The notes below the pieces were generated by a model, which saw nothing but the letters and a program-made list of their open reading frames with translations, did not search any database and had not been told where the DNA came from. The position numbers were made by a program, and so were the translations under genes. A stretch of DNA of 64,000 nucleotides, from the NCBI GenBank assembly GCA_039096225.1, contig JBBPEB010000009.1, forward strand, positions 1,678,579-1,742,578, written 5' to 3'. Source of the stretch: Blastocystis sp. Blastoise. Lineage: Eukaryota; Sar; Bigyra; Opalinata; Blastocystidae. This document shows positions 1 to 20,663 of this stretch, piece by piece; position 1 is the first letter of the stretch, and each line of letters begins with the position of its first letter.

Positions 1-280
1 TATTTAAATTTGTGAAAAGGTAAATAACAACATCGTTGAGTTGAAAAAAAAATGAAGATATGTTTGAAAATGTCCAAAATTAGCTGGTATTCCTTAAAAT
101 TTCTTTGGGAATCCTCGAAAAAATGGAATTGTTTTCTTTATTCATTTTAAATGATTTACTCATCGCATATTATTTAAAAAGGTTTTTATTTGTATTACAT
201 ATATTTATCGAAACGTATATATAGAATCCTTACTTGTTTAGAATTATTCTCGTTAGTTTTTAATTTTTTTTATCGCTGTT

Positions 281-2110
281 ATGCTTGAAGAACAAGATAT
301 TTCGATACTATTAGATATTATTCATGTATCAGATTCTTAGTTATACATTATTTTTACATTAGCTCTCTACAACTCCACTTGATGAAGTCTATAATCGTTT
401 TATAACGGTATTTCCAGATTCAAAAATATTTATTTTATCTACATGTCTATCTACGTTGTTACGAGACAATTATCTTACTGAATCAGAGGTATTTGCTTTT
501 CATTTCTTTTTTTTTCATTTTATTTTTAAATATAGAGAATTATTGCCTATTATATTTTATGCAAATTATATCCAGCAGATGAAAATAACATGAATCCTTA
601 TATTGATTTGTTTATTATCGACTTAGAAAATGTATTTTTATGAGTAATAAGTTAGTTAGTTTTTTTCATTCTTCATATATATATTTGTGTGCTATTATAT
701 ATTATTGAATATAGTCACCCAATGTTATTGAAATCGATTTTCTTGAAGATATTATTATTAATAATAATATAGCAAAGGTATATTGTTGTTCCGTTTATGT
801 TTATTATTATTATGTTTAAAGTAGTATAAATTATTATTATCTTTTACTTATTATATATATATAGTATGATTCTATTACTTCATCTCTTCTTCTTTCTCAG
901 TATACGAATCAACAAAATAAACAAATAGTCAGACCGTCAACAGAAACACTTCGTCATTCATTCGATTCATTTTATCCTATTCCTCCAGGTATATATATAT
1001 GTAATTATTATTATTGTTAATATTATTGTTAATATTATTAATATTATAATGGCTTTAAAATAACATTAAAATAATATACAATTTTATTATGAATATTATA
1101 ATAAATATTTTTCATTAATTATTTTTTTATTTTTAATATAACTGTATATATAGCATTAAGAGAAAAAGGTGTTTCGAATTCGTTTAATACATATCTTTCT
1201 ATTACTAATAATACTATATATCAATTTCAAAGACCTACAGATTCATTATCTTCTATTACATTAAGTGGAATAATCACGGGGAATATCATGAATTGGATGG
1301 GTATGGAACCTGAATTACCTGATATACAACCGCCTGTTTTTCCTATGAATAAATCACAATTATTTTTCACATGTCCCTCGTTGATCCCTCTTTCATTTGA
1401 ATGTGTTCCAGATCCCCTCGTGGCACCTGACTTCTCAACGGTAATCACACTATTACAAAACAGTTTAAACCGTATTTTAACAGAAGAAGAAACAAATACT
1501 GTATATTTTAATATTATTATTAGTATATTTATAGTTTATTCCATTTTTATTTATTATTATTATCTTATATATAGTTATTATTATTCTTTTATATATACTT
1601 ATTATTATTATCTTATATATACTTATTATTATTATCTTATATATAGTTATTTACAACTACATATGATATTAAGAATTATATGGATTATATATATACATCG
1701 TCATCAGTAACATCGTCATTCACACTTTATTCACAGTCAGTGAACTCACTATGCGCGTCACTCCTTCAAAAACCAATCGTTGAAACTGTATTCTCTCCGC
1801 ACGTGATGAAATCCCTCATATATTATAATCATAACATAGCAATTTGGTTTTTAAATTATATATTTTCTAACAGTATTCAAACAGATGAGTATAAATAATA
1901 TTATTGATCTATATTATTATAATTTATTTTTATTTTATTATTTATTTTTATTTTATAATTTATTTTTATTTTATAATTTATTTTTATTTTATAATTTATT
2001 TTTATAATTTTTATAATTAAAACCATTGAATATAATATTTACATTTTTTTTTAATCTTTGCCAATATTTAAATATTTCTATAAAATAATATATATATTAT
2101 ATTTCTATAA

Positions 2111-2201
<91 letters not shown>

Positions 2202-2687
2202 TTTAGATGCTATTGTGTCTATTCCTATATCAAAAAAAGTGATGGATGTTGTATATAATTTATGCTTAAGATTCAAATTCCCCAAAACATTTTTCAAATT
2301 ATTTATTTCTAATTGTATTGATTTTGTTAATAAAACAGAAGACAAAAAACAACAAGTATTTTTTATTATTATTTATTATTTTTTTTTATTATTTATTATT
2401 GTTTATCATTATATATTTGTTCATTATGGAACTATATATAATCATATATATATATAGAATAAAAATGCTATTTTACTGTCTATCTTTCTTCAATCTTTGA
2501 TTAAAAATAATATATTTGATTGCAAGGTATATTGATTATTATTATTATATGTGAACTCTATATTTATATATTATTTTATTGAAATATATATATTTTTTTA
2601 TAGGAATTATCAAATGAAATCTTATCATTCTGTTTCTTCTTTTCGTACCTAAGAGAAGTCCTTCTATTACTTCAACAAATGAACTGA
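281..2687 (+). CDS. CNOT11: CCR4-NOT transcription complex subunit 11 (spliced)
   Basis: Multi-exon gene. The first ATG gives MLEEQDISILLDIIH; exon 1 is 281-325 and exon 2 is 363-488, both phase 0, and further short exons follow. Exon 1 reads into an in-frame stop unless the 326-362 intron is removed. The C-terminal part (from about 1750) matches the CNOT11 (DUF2363) helical domain: a segment around PIVETVFSPHVMKSLIYY, then LFISNCIDFV, then SIFLQSLIKNNIFDCKEL, and a final SYLREVLLLLQQMN before TGA. This order and spacing is the CNOT11 signature. In the family, the protein binds the CNOT1 N-terminus with CNOT10 and acts in mRNA deadenylation. A PxLP-rich segment (ELPDIQPPVFP) lies mid-protein. 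One intron is almost pure TA. Family identity is well supported; individual exon borders were predicted by eye. Confidence 0.82.
2105..2198. repeat. (TA)n microsatellite forming most of a CNOT11 intron
   Basis: An almost uninterrupted TA run ends in ...tatatag, directly upstream of the exon starting TTATTTAGATGC. The microsatellite itself supplies the intron 3' end. Confidence 0.9.
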
Positions 2688-3125
2688 TTATAAAAAAAAA
2701 AAAACAGAAATTATATTTTGTTTTGTTGTATTTTAAATAGTAAGAAACACTAGAATCAATATATCTATATATAAAGATTATATCTTTAGCTTTATAGGAT
2801 CTAATTTAAAAAAATATATCCTATGATCCATCAATTCTGAAAGTTATTCTTATATTATTGATTTAACAAAACATAAAGATATGATTTATATATCATACAT
2901 TAGTAAAAACTCTGAATTATAATGTATACACCCAATCATTAAATAAATAAAGAATAAAAAAAACTGTCTTTCATACTTATCATTTTTAAAGCCATTATAT
3001 ACAGAAAACCGTAAAACATCTTGGAATCAAAATCTTTTTTTTTTTCATTTTTTGATTATATTAATTTTTCATTATTAAATAGCATTAATTTGTTTTTTTA
3101 ACTTTTATAAATATTATAAACGAAT
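2688..3125. other. Intergenic spacer between two same-strand genes
   Basis: No coding frame is seen. It holds AT-rich 3' flank of CNOT11 (A-runs at about 2690) and the presumed promoter of the next gene, including a poly-T run near 3040. No specific site can be named. Confidence 0.5.
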
Positions 3126-3887
3126 ATGGAAGAGCAACGTGGACATTGGATGAAGTATTCTCAACCTAGTTATGGTGATGAAGCTGGTGAAGTTTATTTT
3201 TATAATACTATAACTGGAGAATCTACTTGGGATATTCCTGAGGAATTTAAAGATGAAATTCATGAAGAAAAAATTGGTATTTTTCTTTTTGATGATCTAT
3301 TTCAGTTTATTTATTTTTGTTTTATTCATATATTATTGATGATTGTAATAAACAAATAATATATAGATGAAGTTGTATTAAAACATGCTTCTACTGTATC
3401 AAAAGCTGAAGATTTAGCAAAATTCTTGAAAGATATTGGCTTAGATAAACAAGAAAATATAAAACCAAATTCGGTTCGTTTATTATATGAAGGATGCAAA
3501 AGTATGATATAAATATTATTATATAATTCGATGAAATTATTATATTCTATATTTCTATTTTTTAAATATTTTCTTTCTTTATAGATATTGCTACTCCTGA
3601 AGACTGGGCTGAATATATGAAACAAAAAGATTATTTATTTATTCAAATCTTATTATTTATATTTGTATATTATTTATTTTTTTATGTTATTAATATATTA
3701 TTTATTTTATGTTCTTATTATATTATTAATATTTTTATGTTATTAATATATTATTTATTTATATTTTAATGCTATTAATATATTATTAATATTTTAATGT
3801 TATTAATATATATATATATAGAATAAAACGACTGATCTTGAAGAATTGATTGCTACTTGCCATATATTTATATTTTTAGGTATATAT

Positions 3888-3919
<32 letters not shown>

Positions 3920-4058
3920 GCTGAATTTGATGAGTCTATTTTGGGATTAATAAAATATGAAAAATTTATTTCAATGAAATATGTATATTTATATATTATT
4001 ATATTATTATAATTATATATAGTTATATAATACAATAGGAAAAACTATTTTACAACAT

Positions 4059-4123
<65 letters not shown>

Positions 4124-4761
4124 ATATATATATATAGATGAAGATTTGTTGCCTTTATATGTATTTTTAGACGCTCTTTTAAGATATGATACTAAACAAA
4201 TTATTAAATGTATATATAGTATACAATATATAGTATATAGTATATATATAGTATTACCAACAATGTCATTTTTAAAGGTATTAACTGAATATGCAAATAA
4301 TCGTGACGAACTCTTCGTCAATTATGCTCTCTCTATCTCTGTATATTCATCTATTCCCATGAGAATCATTATATATATATATAGTTATCTATTTCTTATT
4401 ATTGTTCTGTTCCCGATAAAAATCCATTTTTACAACTTGTGTATTCAAGTATATATATTAATATATATATATATATAATATATATAGATACATTTCCTTT
4501 TATTACTTCTGATATATTGAAAACAATAAATCTTTTAGGTACTCCTTGTAAAGTAAATTATATATATATTTATATATTTATATTTCATATAAATTATATA
4601 TATATTCTATATAGGATGATGTGCTATTACTGTTTATATTAGTGTTTTTGGGAGAAGTATTTTCTACAGAACGAAATAAAGATGTGTTTTATACAAATGA
4701 TATTCATATGTTAATAGATATTATTATTCGAGAAGTTCAAGATTTACCAAGACAAGATTTA

Positions 4762-4850
<89 letters not shown>

Positions 4851-5168
4851 TATATATATATATAGAGTCGTACAAGATATTTAATGGTTTTACAAGGTAT
4901 TCTAGAAACATCTGATTGGAAACAAGTATATATATATAATATATATATAGTATATTATAACTATATATAACTATAAATCTATATATAACTATATATAACT
5001 ATAAATCTATATCTATATAAATATAAATATATCTATATATAGGATCTTTATAGACATAAGGATATATATGAATGTTTGCATAGTCTTATGTATATAGAAG
5101 GAGTAGAAGAAACAGCTCGAAAAACAGCGGATGAACTGGTTGTTCAATTCTTAGAATATTTACAATAA
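3126..5168 (+). CDS. WW-domain SPIN90/Ldb17/Dip1-like actin regulator (spliced)
   Basis: The ATG opens an N-terminal WW domain: W at residue 8, then GEVYFYNTITGESTW and a following P. After introns the coding reads through a helical region (VLKHASTVSKAEDLAKFL, then ILQHKDEDLLPLYVFLDALL) into the leucine-rich SPIN90/Ldb17 domain (formerly DUF2013). The diagnostic stretch near 4680-5165 is VFYTNDIHMLIDIIIREVQD, then LPRQDL, a TRYL-type junction, LQGILETSDW, YRHKDIYECLHSL and a final TADELVVQFLEYLQ. SPIN90/Dip1 proteins bind and activate the Arp2/3 complex to make linear seed filaments, acting at endocytic sites. Known animal members carry SH3 rather than WW at the N-terminus, so this architecture is unusual. 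About ten short introns are present, two of them nearly pure TA repeats (4062-4114 and 4763-4846). The domain call rests on pattern recognition, not a profile search. Confidence 0.75.
4763..4846. repeat. (TA)n microsatellite in an intron of the SPIN90-like gene
   Basis: About 40 TA units between the exon ending PRQDL and the exon starting AGTCGTACAAG. Read in frame it would give a spurious Tyr-Ile run. Confidence 0.9.
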
Positions 5169-5671
5169 TATATATATATATAAGTAAAACAATTCTTATT
5201 ATTATTTTTCATCACTCTCTTCATTTATAAATTTATATGTATAAATATATATATAATCAATATACATCCAAATAGATATACATAGTTTTTAAAATATATA
5301 TGTATATACATAATCATTTTATTTTCCTTACTTTTTTTGTATTTACATATTTATATATATATATGTTTTTTTTTGAAATATTTATACTAAATATATATAT
5401 GAATTCATCATATTATTTGAAATTTGTTTGTTCTAGTATTTATTTTATTACTTACTATTTCAATATATATTTAACTATGCATAAAATGATATCCTTAATA
5501 AGGATAATATATCATGTAATTCATTCTTTGATATATATGTTTCAAGTCATATATTCATTAAAAAAATAACAAAAACAACAATAAATAATTATATATTTGA
5601 ACAAGAAAAATTAGATAATAATAAAGTAATTAGGATATATATATTAATAAGAATTAAAAAAAGAGAATAGT
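5169..5671. other. Convergent intergenic spacer
   Basis: Lies between the 3' ends of the SPIN90-like (+) and VPS51 (-) genes. It is AT-rich, with short A and T runs usable for polyadenylation. The one longer open frame here (5300-5569) is a Tyr/Ile/Phe composition artefact. Confidence 0.55.
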
Positions 5672-10213
<4,542 letters not shown>

Positions 10214-11008
10214 GGTAGAGAATTTCGTGAATAGTCTCAGAACAAATCTAATCTTTAAAAAAATGCAAAAAAAAGATTATCTGTTTAGTGATTGATAATT
10301 GAAAATTTTGCATCTAATTTCTATGACTTTTTAGATCACTTTTCAAACATAACAACTGAAAAAAGCTGAAAATGTTTTGTGTTTTAAAGACTTTTCTTTT
10401 ATTAATTTTTAAGATTACATTTTTGTATACCGAATATAATTATTCAGACTGATCATATAATACTTAAACAGTTCATAAAAATAAAAATTGTTGAGATCTA
10501 ACAGTTTTTTAAAATAGAATCATAACTAATGCTTCTATTTATTGTGTGAAGGTGTTTCTCGAAAGATTAGAAGATATAAGCAAGTATAAAATATAAATGA
10601 AATTGACTAATATGAATAATTATTTTTTTGTACGAATTTGTTTTTATTAAAAAGGAAATATATTTATTTTTCCAATCCTCACATGTATCACTGAAATCAA
10701 AGAATAGAAAATTAAGCTAATACATCACATGATCAGTAGGAAGAACAACAATATATTCAGATATTATTATAAAAATAAGATATCTGAGGCTTACAATGTT
10801 CAATAGTTTATTGAAATACATGAATTGAGTTCAAAAAGTTTTTATTCCTAATAATTCTTAAATGAAAAAAAAGAAAATAGAATCTAAAAAAGTAAAAATG
10901 AACTAAAATTTTTATTAGAATCGTGGATTTCTTTATAAACTTTTCTTCCGTTTTTAAAGTTTTATATATTATAAAGAAAGTGTAATCTGTGTTTCCTATT
11001 TGATTACA
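10214..11008. promoter_or_regulatory. Divergent promoter region between VPS51 and the TPR-like gene
   Basis: The two genes point away from each other and no coding frame is visible between them, so both promoters should lie in these ~800 bases. The block is AT-rich but less repetitive than the introns. No recognisable element can be assigned. Confidence 0.5.
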
Positions 11009-14004
11009 ATGAGTTCTCTAAGATTATTCATGTTCTTTATGATCGTGTTGTTATCTTTAATTCAAGTAATTTCTTCAATACTCTTTTTCATTCTAATTCT
11101 TCTTATTCTAGAATGCATATGCACAACCGAAAGAGAAAGAAAAAGTGAATTCAAAAACGAATCATAATATAGAAAATAAAGATTTTATTATTCAGAATTA
11201 TATGACATTATTAGAAAAAAGTATTTTAAAAATTTATTTGTAGTTCCTTAGAGACTGCTATACGTTTTTAAAATTGATATTCTATATTTTTTAGATCCTA
11301 ATGACATTGTCATTCGAAATAGTCTTGGATTATTGTTGATAGAAAGTCAAGAATATGAAGAAGCATTAAAACAATTTGAATTCTTGGTTAATAAAGTTCC
11401 TACGTAAATATTTATGTTTTTTTAATGTTAAATAGATGTTTTTTTCAAATTTTTCTTATATATTTATTTATATAGTGAACTTAAATATCGTTTATCGAGA
11501 TGGGAATGTATATATAAATTAAAAACTGTATCGAAATATATGAATGAATTACAAAGAGATATTCGTAAATATAAAAATATATCCATATTGAGAAACTGTC
11601 TTTATGAAGCTTTTTTTGAATTAGAAAAAGTTAATGTATATAGATATTTATTTATGTTTATAGATTTATTTTAATGTTTATTAATGCTTTTTTGATTATA
11701 TTTATTTTTTATGATTATATATATATTTTATGATTATATATATTATATATATTATATATTATATATATTATATATATTATATGTATTATATATATATATA
11801 GGATATGGAAGTATTTATTTTGGAGGATGAAAAACTAAAGCAAATAGATGATGTTGTATAATATATAATATATATAATATATATAATATATAATATATAA
11901 TATATATAATATATATAATATATATAATATATATAATATATAATATATATAATATATAATATATATAATATATATAATATATATAATATATATAAATAGT
12001 ATTATTATTGGAAGTCTGTGATATTTTATAAGAGAGAACAATATAAATATGCATTAATGAATTTTGATCGAATGAAAAGTATATATATAATAATAATATG
12101 TATAATAATATGATATATATATATATATATATAGCTCCGTTCGCTTTTAACCCTGATTTCAGTTGGTATTATGGGTCTGCGGCCTATTACGCAAAACTAT
12201 TTGATAAAGTGGGTATGTAATAATAAATAATAATAATAAATATAATAAGTTTTAAAAATAAGTATAATAATAATATATATATATATATAGTGACTCCATT
12301 TATGTATTTAGTTAAAGATGGAAAAAACATGTATATATATATATAATATAATATATAATTATATATATATATATATATAGTCCCTCAGATCGAATGTTAA
12401 CAGTATTCCAGTTTCTGATGGAATCATTGGATATTATTCAATCCCCCAAAGAGGGTATTGAAGTTTATATTCAATTTAATAGTCGATTTCCTAAATTTAT
12501 GAAACCATTATATGATATATATATAGCAAATCATTATTGCTCATTAACATTATTAGGAAAACAATATAAAGAAACTTATTCTAGAGGTATGTATTATTTA
12601 TATTATTTATATTATTTATTATTTATTATTTCCATTATTTATATTATTTATTATATATATTATATATATTATATATATTATATATATATTATATATATAT
12701 ATATATAGGTATAAGTATAATTGATAAATTGAGTCAACGAACGGGTTCTGGTTATAATGCTACTCATATTTATTTAAATTATATGAAAGGTGTATGTTAT
12801 ACTTTAGCTGGCCATTATATACAAGCTGCATATACATTATCACCCTATATACTTCCTCTGCCTCAAAAAGATAGTAATAACCACGGGAATCCAAAAGATA
12901 TTCAAGATGATAGTATTCCATTCTCTAGCCAATCCTCTGTTTCTACTCCATTTGTGTTCCATTATACCCCCACATCGTTAGAATATATAACGGATGATAT
13001 GTTAACAGTATTATATAATAATATTCATCCTCAGAAGTGTCCGTTAATGGATTCGTTGCACGTGGATGTTGAAACGGCTGAGGGATTTAAAGATGTGATT
13101 GGTTCTTATGAATATAAACGTCAAGTACAAACGTATTATGAACAAGGACCCAACGTTGAACCAGGAGAATATCTAGATCATATAGTCAAAGAATTCTGGA
13201 GTAATTATCAAGGTATATTTATTATATATTATATATTATATATTATATATTATATATCTTTTTTTACAGATTTTTCAGAATCAAAATATATATATAATAA
13301 TCCATATGAAGAACCAAGAAAAAGGTATATATTATTATTATTAGTATGTTTATATATAATAATTATTATATATATAGTAAAGTAGTTGATCGATCTATAT
13401 CCTTATATATATATATATATATAACTATTATCACTATATATAAATATCTTAATAAATAACGTGTCTGACAGTACAATTGCCCGCTTTTATGTTTATATTA
13501 TGGCGCCCTCTGTGTCTCCTCTTCGATTATATATACTTAAAGATTTTATCTTTATCGACCAAAAGAAAGAAAAGTATATATATATTCTTTTTTTTATTAT
13601 AGATAATAGTTTTTATTAGTATTCTTTAGTTATATATATATATATATATATATAGATCTCAAGGGGAATCAATGGAATGTGGAGTATATAAACAATATAT
13701 ATATATAACTATATATATATAGGTATCCTATTCTATTACAAATACCACCCTTGAAATTGGCGGGAAAAACATTGATATGGAACCTCATATTACAAGAATA
13801 AAGTATATATATATAATATATATATATATATATAACTATATATATAGGCATATATCCTATATGTCTATATATTCAATAATGAAATTGGCTCAAATAAATA
13901 ATGAAACATTAGACATCGAACAACCTTATATTATTCCTGAAGAAGATAAAGAATATCCTTACATATATATATATATATATATAGTTATATTTTTATATAT
14001 CTAG

Positions 14005-14038
<34 letters not shown>

Positions 14039-14998
14039 TTAATAATCACGATTATTCGTGGTCGAAAATTTGATTTTGCGACAGAAGGAGCAGAAAATAT
14101 AAACAGATGTTTTAGGTATATATATATAACTATATAACTATATAACTATATAACTATATATAACTATATAACTATATAACTATATAATTCTATATATAAC
14201 TATATAACTATATAACTATATAACTATATAATTCTATATATATAACTATATATATTACTATATATATAACTATATAACTATATAACTATATATATTACTA
14301 TATATATCTAGTACATATCGCTTAGAGTTTTCTTTAATGAAAGATGATCAGATCTATTTACGTCATATAGTTAACGGCTTCTCTATATATAGACCATTCA
14401 AATGCTCTAATCAACAAATATGTATATATAATAATAATAATATATATATATATATATATAGATTTAACATATATGCGTCGTTTTGTATTAGCGCAAACTT
14501 ATAATCGATATTTAGGACAACATGAACAATATAAAGAAATGTATATATATAACTATAATAACAGTAAAACTCTAACCATATAAATTAACTATAATTATAA
14601 TAATAATAATAACAATAACTATCACTTTATATATATAGTGACGAGTCTATTCGTCATTCAATACATAAAAAGTATCCGTACACTTTATTTTCTCCATTAT
14701 CTCCCGTACGTGAAACACAATTAGTTTTATTGGAGCGTGAATTATGGGGATTAGAATCGTATATAGAGCCACTTTTGGGATTCAAATTATTCTTTGATCG
14801 AATGAAAGTATATATATATATATATAAATAATAAAAAAATGAATATCATCTATATCTATAAATAACTATTTATATATTTTATAGTTAATGAATTCTATCG
14901 AATCATTCACATATGATTATTATTTATTACGAAAAGAAGAAGAATTACTGAAGCAAAAAGATCCAATCAAAATGCTTCTTTCCAAAAAGTGGAACTAA
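11009..14998 (+). CDS. TPR-like protein with N-terminal signal peptide (spliced, function unknown)
   Basis: ATG at 11009 starts MSSLRLFMFFMIVLLSLIQ, followed by NAYAQP across the first intron. This is a classic signal peptide with a plausible cleavage site, so the product probably enters the secretory pathway. A TPR-like unit follows (VIRNSLGLLLIESQEYEEAL, then KQFEFLVNKVP), then a second (FYKREQYKYALMNFDRMK) and helical pairs such as YYGSAAYYAKLFDK and YMKGVCYTLAGHYIQAAYTL. The 12729-13210 exon is long and well conserved in character, with a polar DSNNHGNPKD loop. The C-terminal exons (YMRRFVLAQTYNRYLGQ, LLERELWGLESYIEPLLGF) end at LLSKKWN, stop at 14998. I do not recognise the family. Exons between 13380 and 14110 are small and their joins uncertain, so two adjacent genes cannot be excluded. 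Confidence 0.6.
14110..14310. repeat. (CTATATAA)-type tandem repeat in an intron of the TPR-like gene
   Basis: About twenty imperfect ctatataa units between the exon ending AACAGATGTTTTAG and the exon starting TACATATCGCTTAG. Confidence 0.85.
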
Positions 14999-15661
14999 AC
15001 ACAATTTGTTTTCTTTATTTAGTTTTTATTTTTATATAATTATTATTTTTCTAATAATTTGGCAAGTATTATTTTTATTTAATTCTTTAATTATTATATA
15101 TATATATATATATAGTCTCATTGGATATGATAAAGTATTCTATCTGTTCATATATAAACATATTATATATATATATATATATACTATTTTTCATTTTTAT
15201 TATGATAAATCTTATATGACGTTATTATTTTCAATTTCATTTTATTTTATCTTGTTTTATTATATATATATTCTTCTATAGATCCTATATGTTGATGTTA
15301 TAAATAAATTATTTATAAAAAGAAATATAAAATTTTCTTTTTGAAAATAAAATATTTTTTTGAATCTAAAAAAGTCTGTATATTATATAAGATATACAAA
15401 AAATGTATTACCTTAAACACGATAGAATTAAAAAATTAATATTAACAAAACAATAACAATAGATGAAAATGAAAGGAAGCAAATGCAAATAAGGAAGACA
15501 GAAAAACAATAACAAAACATATGAATTCATTAATAACATAAAGAATAATAGACAAATAAATAGTATTAGAATTCAATAGTAATACTATTTTATAAAGTTA
15601 TATAGTAAAGGAAAAGAATAGAATAACTTTTAAATATTATATATATATATAATAAGAAGAA
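14999..15661. other. Convergent intergenic spacer
   Basis: Lies between the 3' end of the TPR-like gene (+) and the 3' end of the RBR-like gene (-). The open frame 15006-15281 is Phe/Tyr/Ile-rich and fits AT composition, not coding. Confidence 0.5.
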
Positions 15662-18779
<3,118 letters not shown>

Positions 18780-20663
18780 ATAGACAATGTAAAATAAACT
18801 GAAAATAACTAATAAATAATAGATTATTTAAAAAATCAATGCTAAAAGAAATATCGTAACATATTTATATGCATATATATACATGTAAAGAAATGTTTGC
18901 GATATAAAACAAATACGGAAAATGAAATATGATTTCATTTCCAAAGAAAAAAATAATTACTAAAAACTTCAAATCTACTAAAACGTTTTAGTACTTTGTT
19001 TTTTTGTTTTTTTATTTTATTATTTATTTTTATTGAATTAGCTTTCCATGGAAATGTTTTTATTGATTCTTGAATAATACAATGCATCTTATTGGAAGAA
19101 TGTATTCATTATTATAATTGTAAACCTTTTGAAAATGCTAGTTTCGTGGGATATCTTTCTCGGAGTATTTACTAAAGGTTTTAGTGTTTTAAATAAATAC
19201 CTATAGATATTCGGATATTTCTTTTTATTCAAAGTACTATATTGTTAGTGAAGAGTTCATTTTGTCGTTAGTTAAATTCTTAAAATAGTTTATTTAGAAC
19301 GAGTATTGAATATAAAGATGCTTAAGGGTACAGATCAGTTATTTTTGAAAAGCTAGAAAAATATATGGCGATCGTCGTTGATTTGATCTTGATTTCTGGA
19401 TCTCTGTTTGAGTCTACAGAATATTTACGTCTACCTTAATTGATTCAACTTGGTTTTGACTTCATTTATTAGATAGATCAATCCAAAAACTAAATTACAT
19501 GGTAAATATTTTTTCTTCTCTTTTCTTTTTACATATATATATATCTAAAACTGTATTTAAAGCAATATATTTATGATTTCGTATCATATAGAAAATATCT
19601 GATAGTTGTATGATAGTTTTTTCTATTTTTTTTTTAACTTTTTAGGTTTATACTTGGAATACTAGTGATCTTATATATATAATATGATTTTGAAATTTAG
19701 TTGAATACAAATTGAGATAGGCAAGCTTCATACAGTTTCATTTGTGCGAAAAACATTATTCAAAAGTGGTTTTTCTTGTAGAATAATATCAAAACTTTTT
19801 GTTTTGAATTATATACATATATTTTTTATTTTCTATATATTTTTATTCATACTTTCAATAGAGAATGTTTTAAGTATATGTGACAATGAGTGTAATCCAC
19901 TTTATGAGTAATTTATCTCATTTAAATAGAATTCATATGAATTTATATATAGATTCTATGTACTAATTAGTATTGATAAGGTATTTATACCAATATATAT
20001 ATGCGTAGTAACCATAATATACATAAAACTCATTTAAAATCTATCATTATAAGTTACAGACTATCCACTCTATGTAAAGAAGTAACTATGATGACATTTA
20101 GAAAAGATGACATGAATACAGATTTATTGACTGCCTATAAAATAAATGAATTTAATGAAAATAAGAATATATACAAAAAAGGAAGTACATAACAAGATTA
20201 TTTTAGATATAACACAAAACAATATAATACATGTTTGATTGAACTTTATTATAGAGTTGTAATTGATATATCTATATATAGATTATGGTCTTTAGAGTTA
20301 AATGAGAGAATCAAGATTTAGTTTTTGCTTTATTAATTATAATTATACTTTATACTTGTTCAGTATTGTTTTTCTTTTTAAGGTTGGTATAGTTATAGTA
20401 TACACATTGATTATATTATGGTAGCTTGACTTAACAATAGCTGGCTATGAAGATTGAGAGATGATATAAATATGCTTTTTTGTCCCGTAGAAAAATAGGA
20501 AAAAAGAGAGATACAAATTGGATCTCCAATGAAAAAATAGGTATCCATTTGTTAATCTTTAGATAACACAAAGACTTGTGTAAGAACTGTGGTATCATGT
20601 ATATATATTCATATTCAATTTTATTTATGATATATATTATTTAAAAATATAATTAATTCACAG
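18780..20663. other. 1.9 kb intergenic region between conserved genes and the subtelomeric gene block
   Basis: No convincing exon is seen on either strand. The longest frame (20001-20192, 63 codons) has no recognisable motif or typical splice context. The segment must hold the RBR-like gene promoter and that of BTB-LRR gene A. Its base composition is more mixed than the introns. Confidence 0.5.

Noticed and set aside
1288-1710. Single 140-codon protein ending in Tyr-rich tail
   Set aside because: The Tyr/Ile tail is intron read-through; the real CNOT11 exon ends at the donor after GAAACAAATACT.
11815-12054. Minus-strand Tyr-Ile-rich frames
   Set aside because: Reverse of a TA-rich intron in the plus-strand TPR-like gene.
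20001-20192. 63-codon frame in the 18.8-20.6 kb spacer
   Set aside because: No motif, no splice context and no paralogue in the window; consistent with chance.
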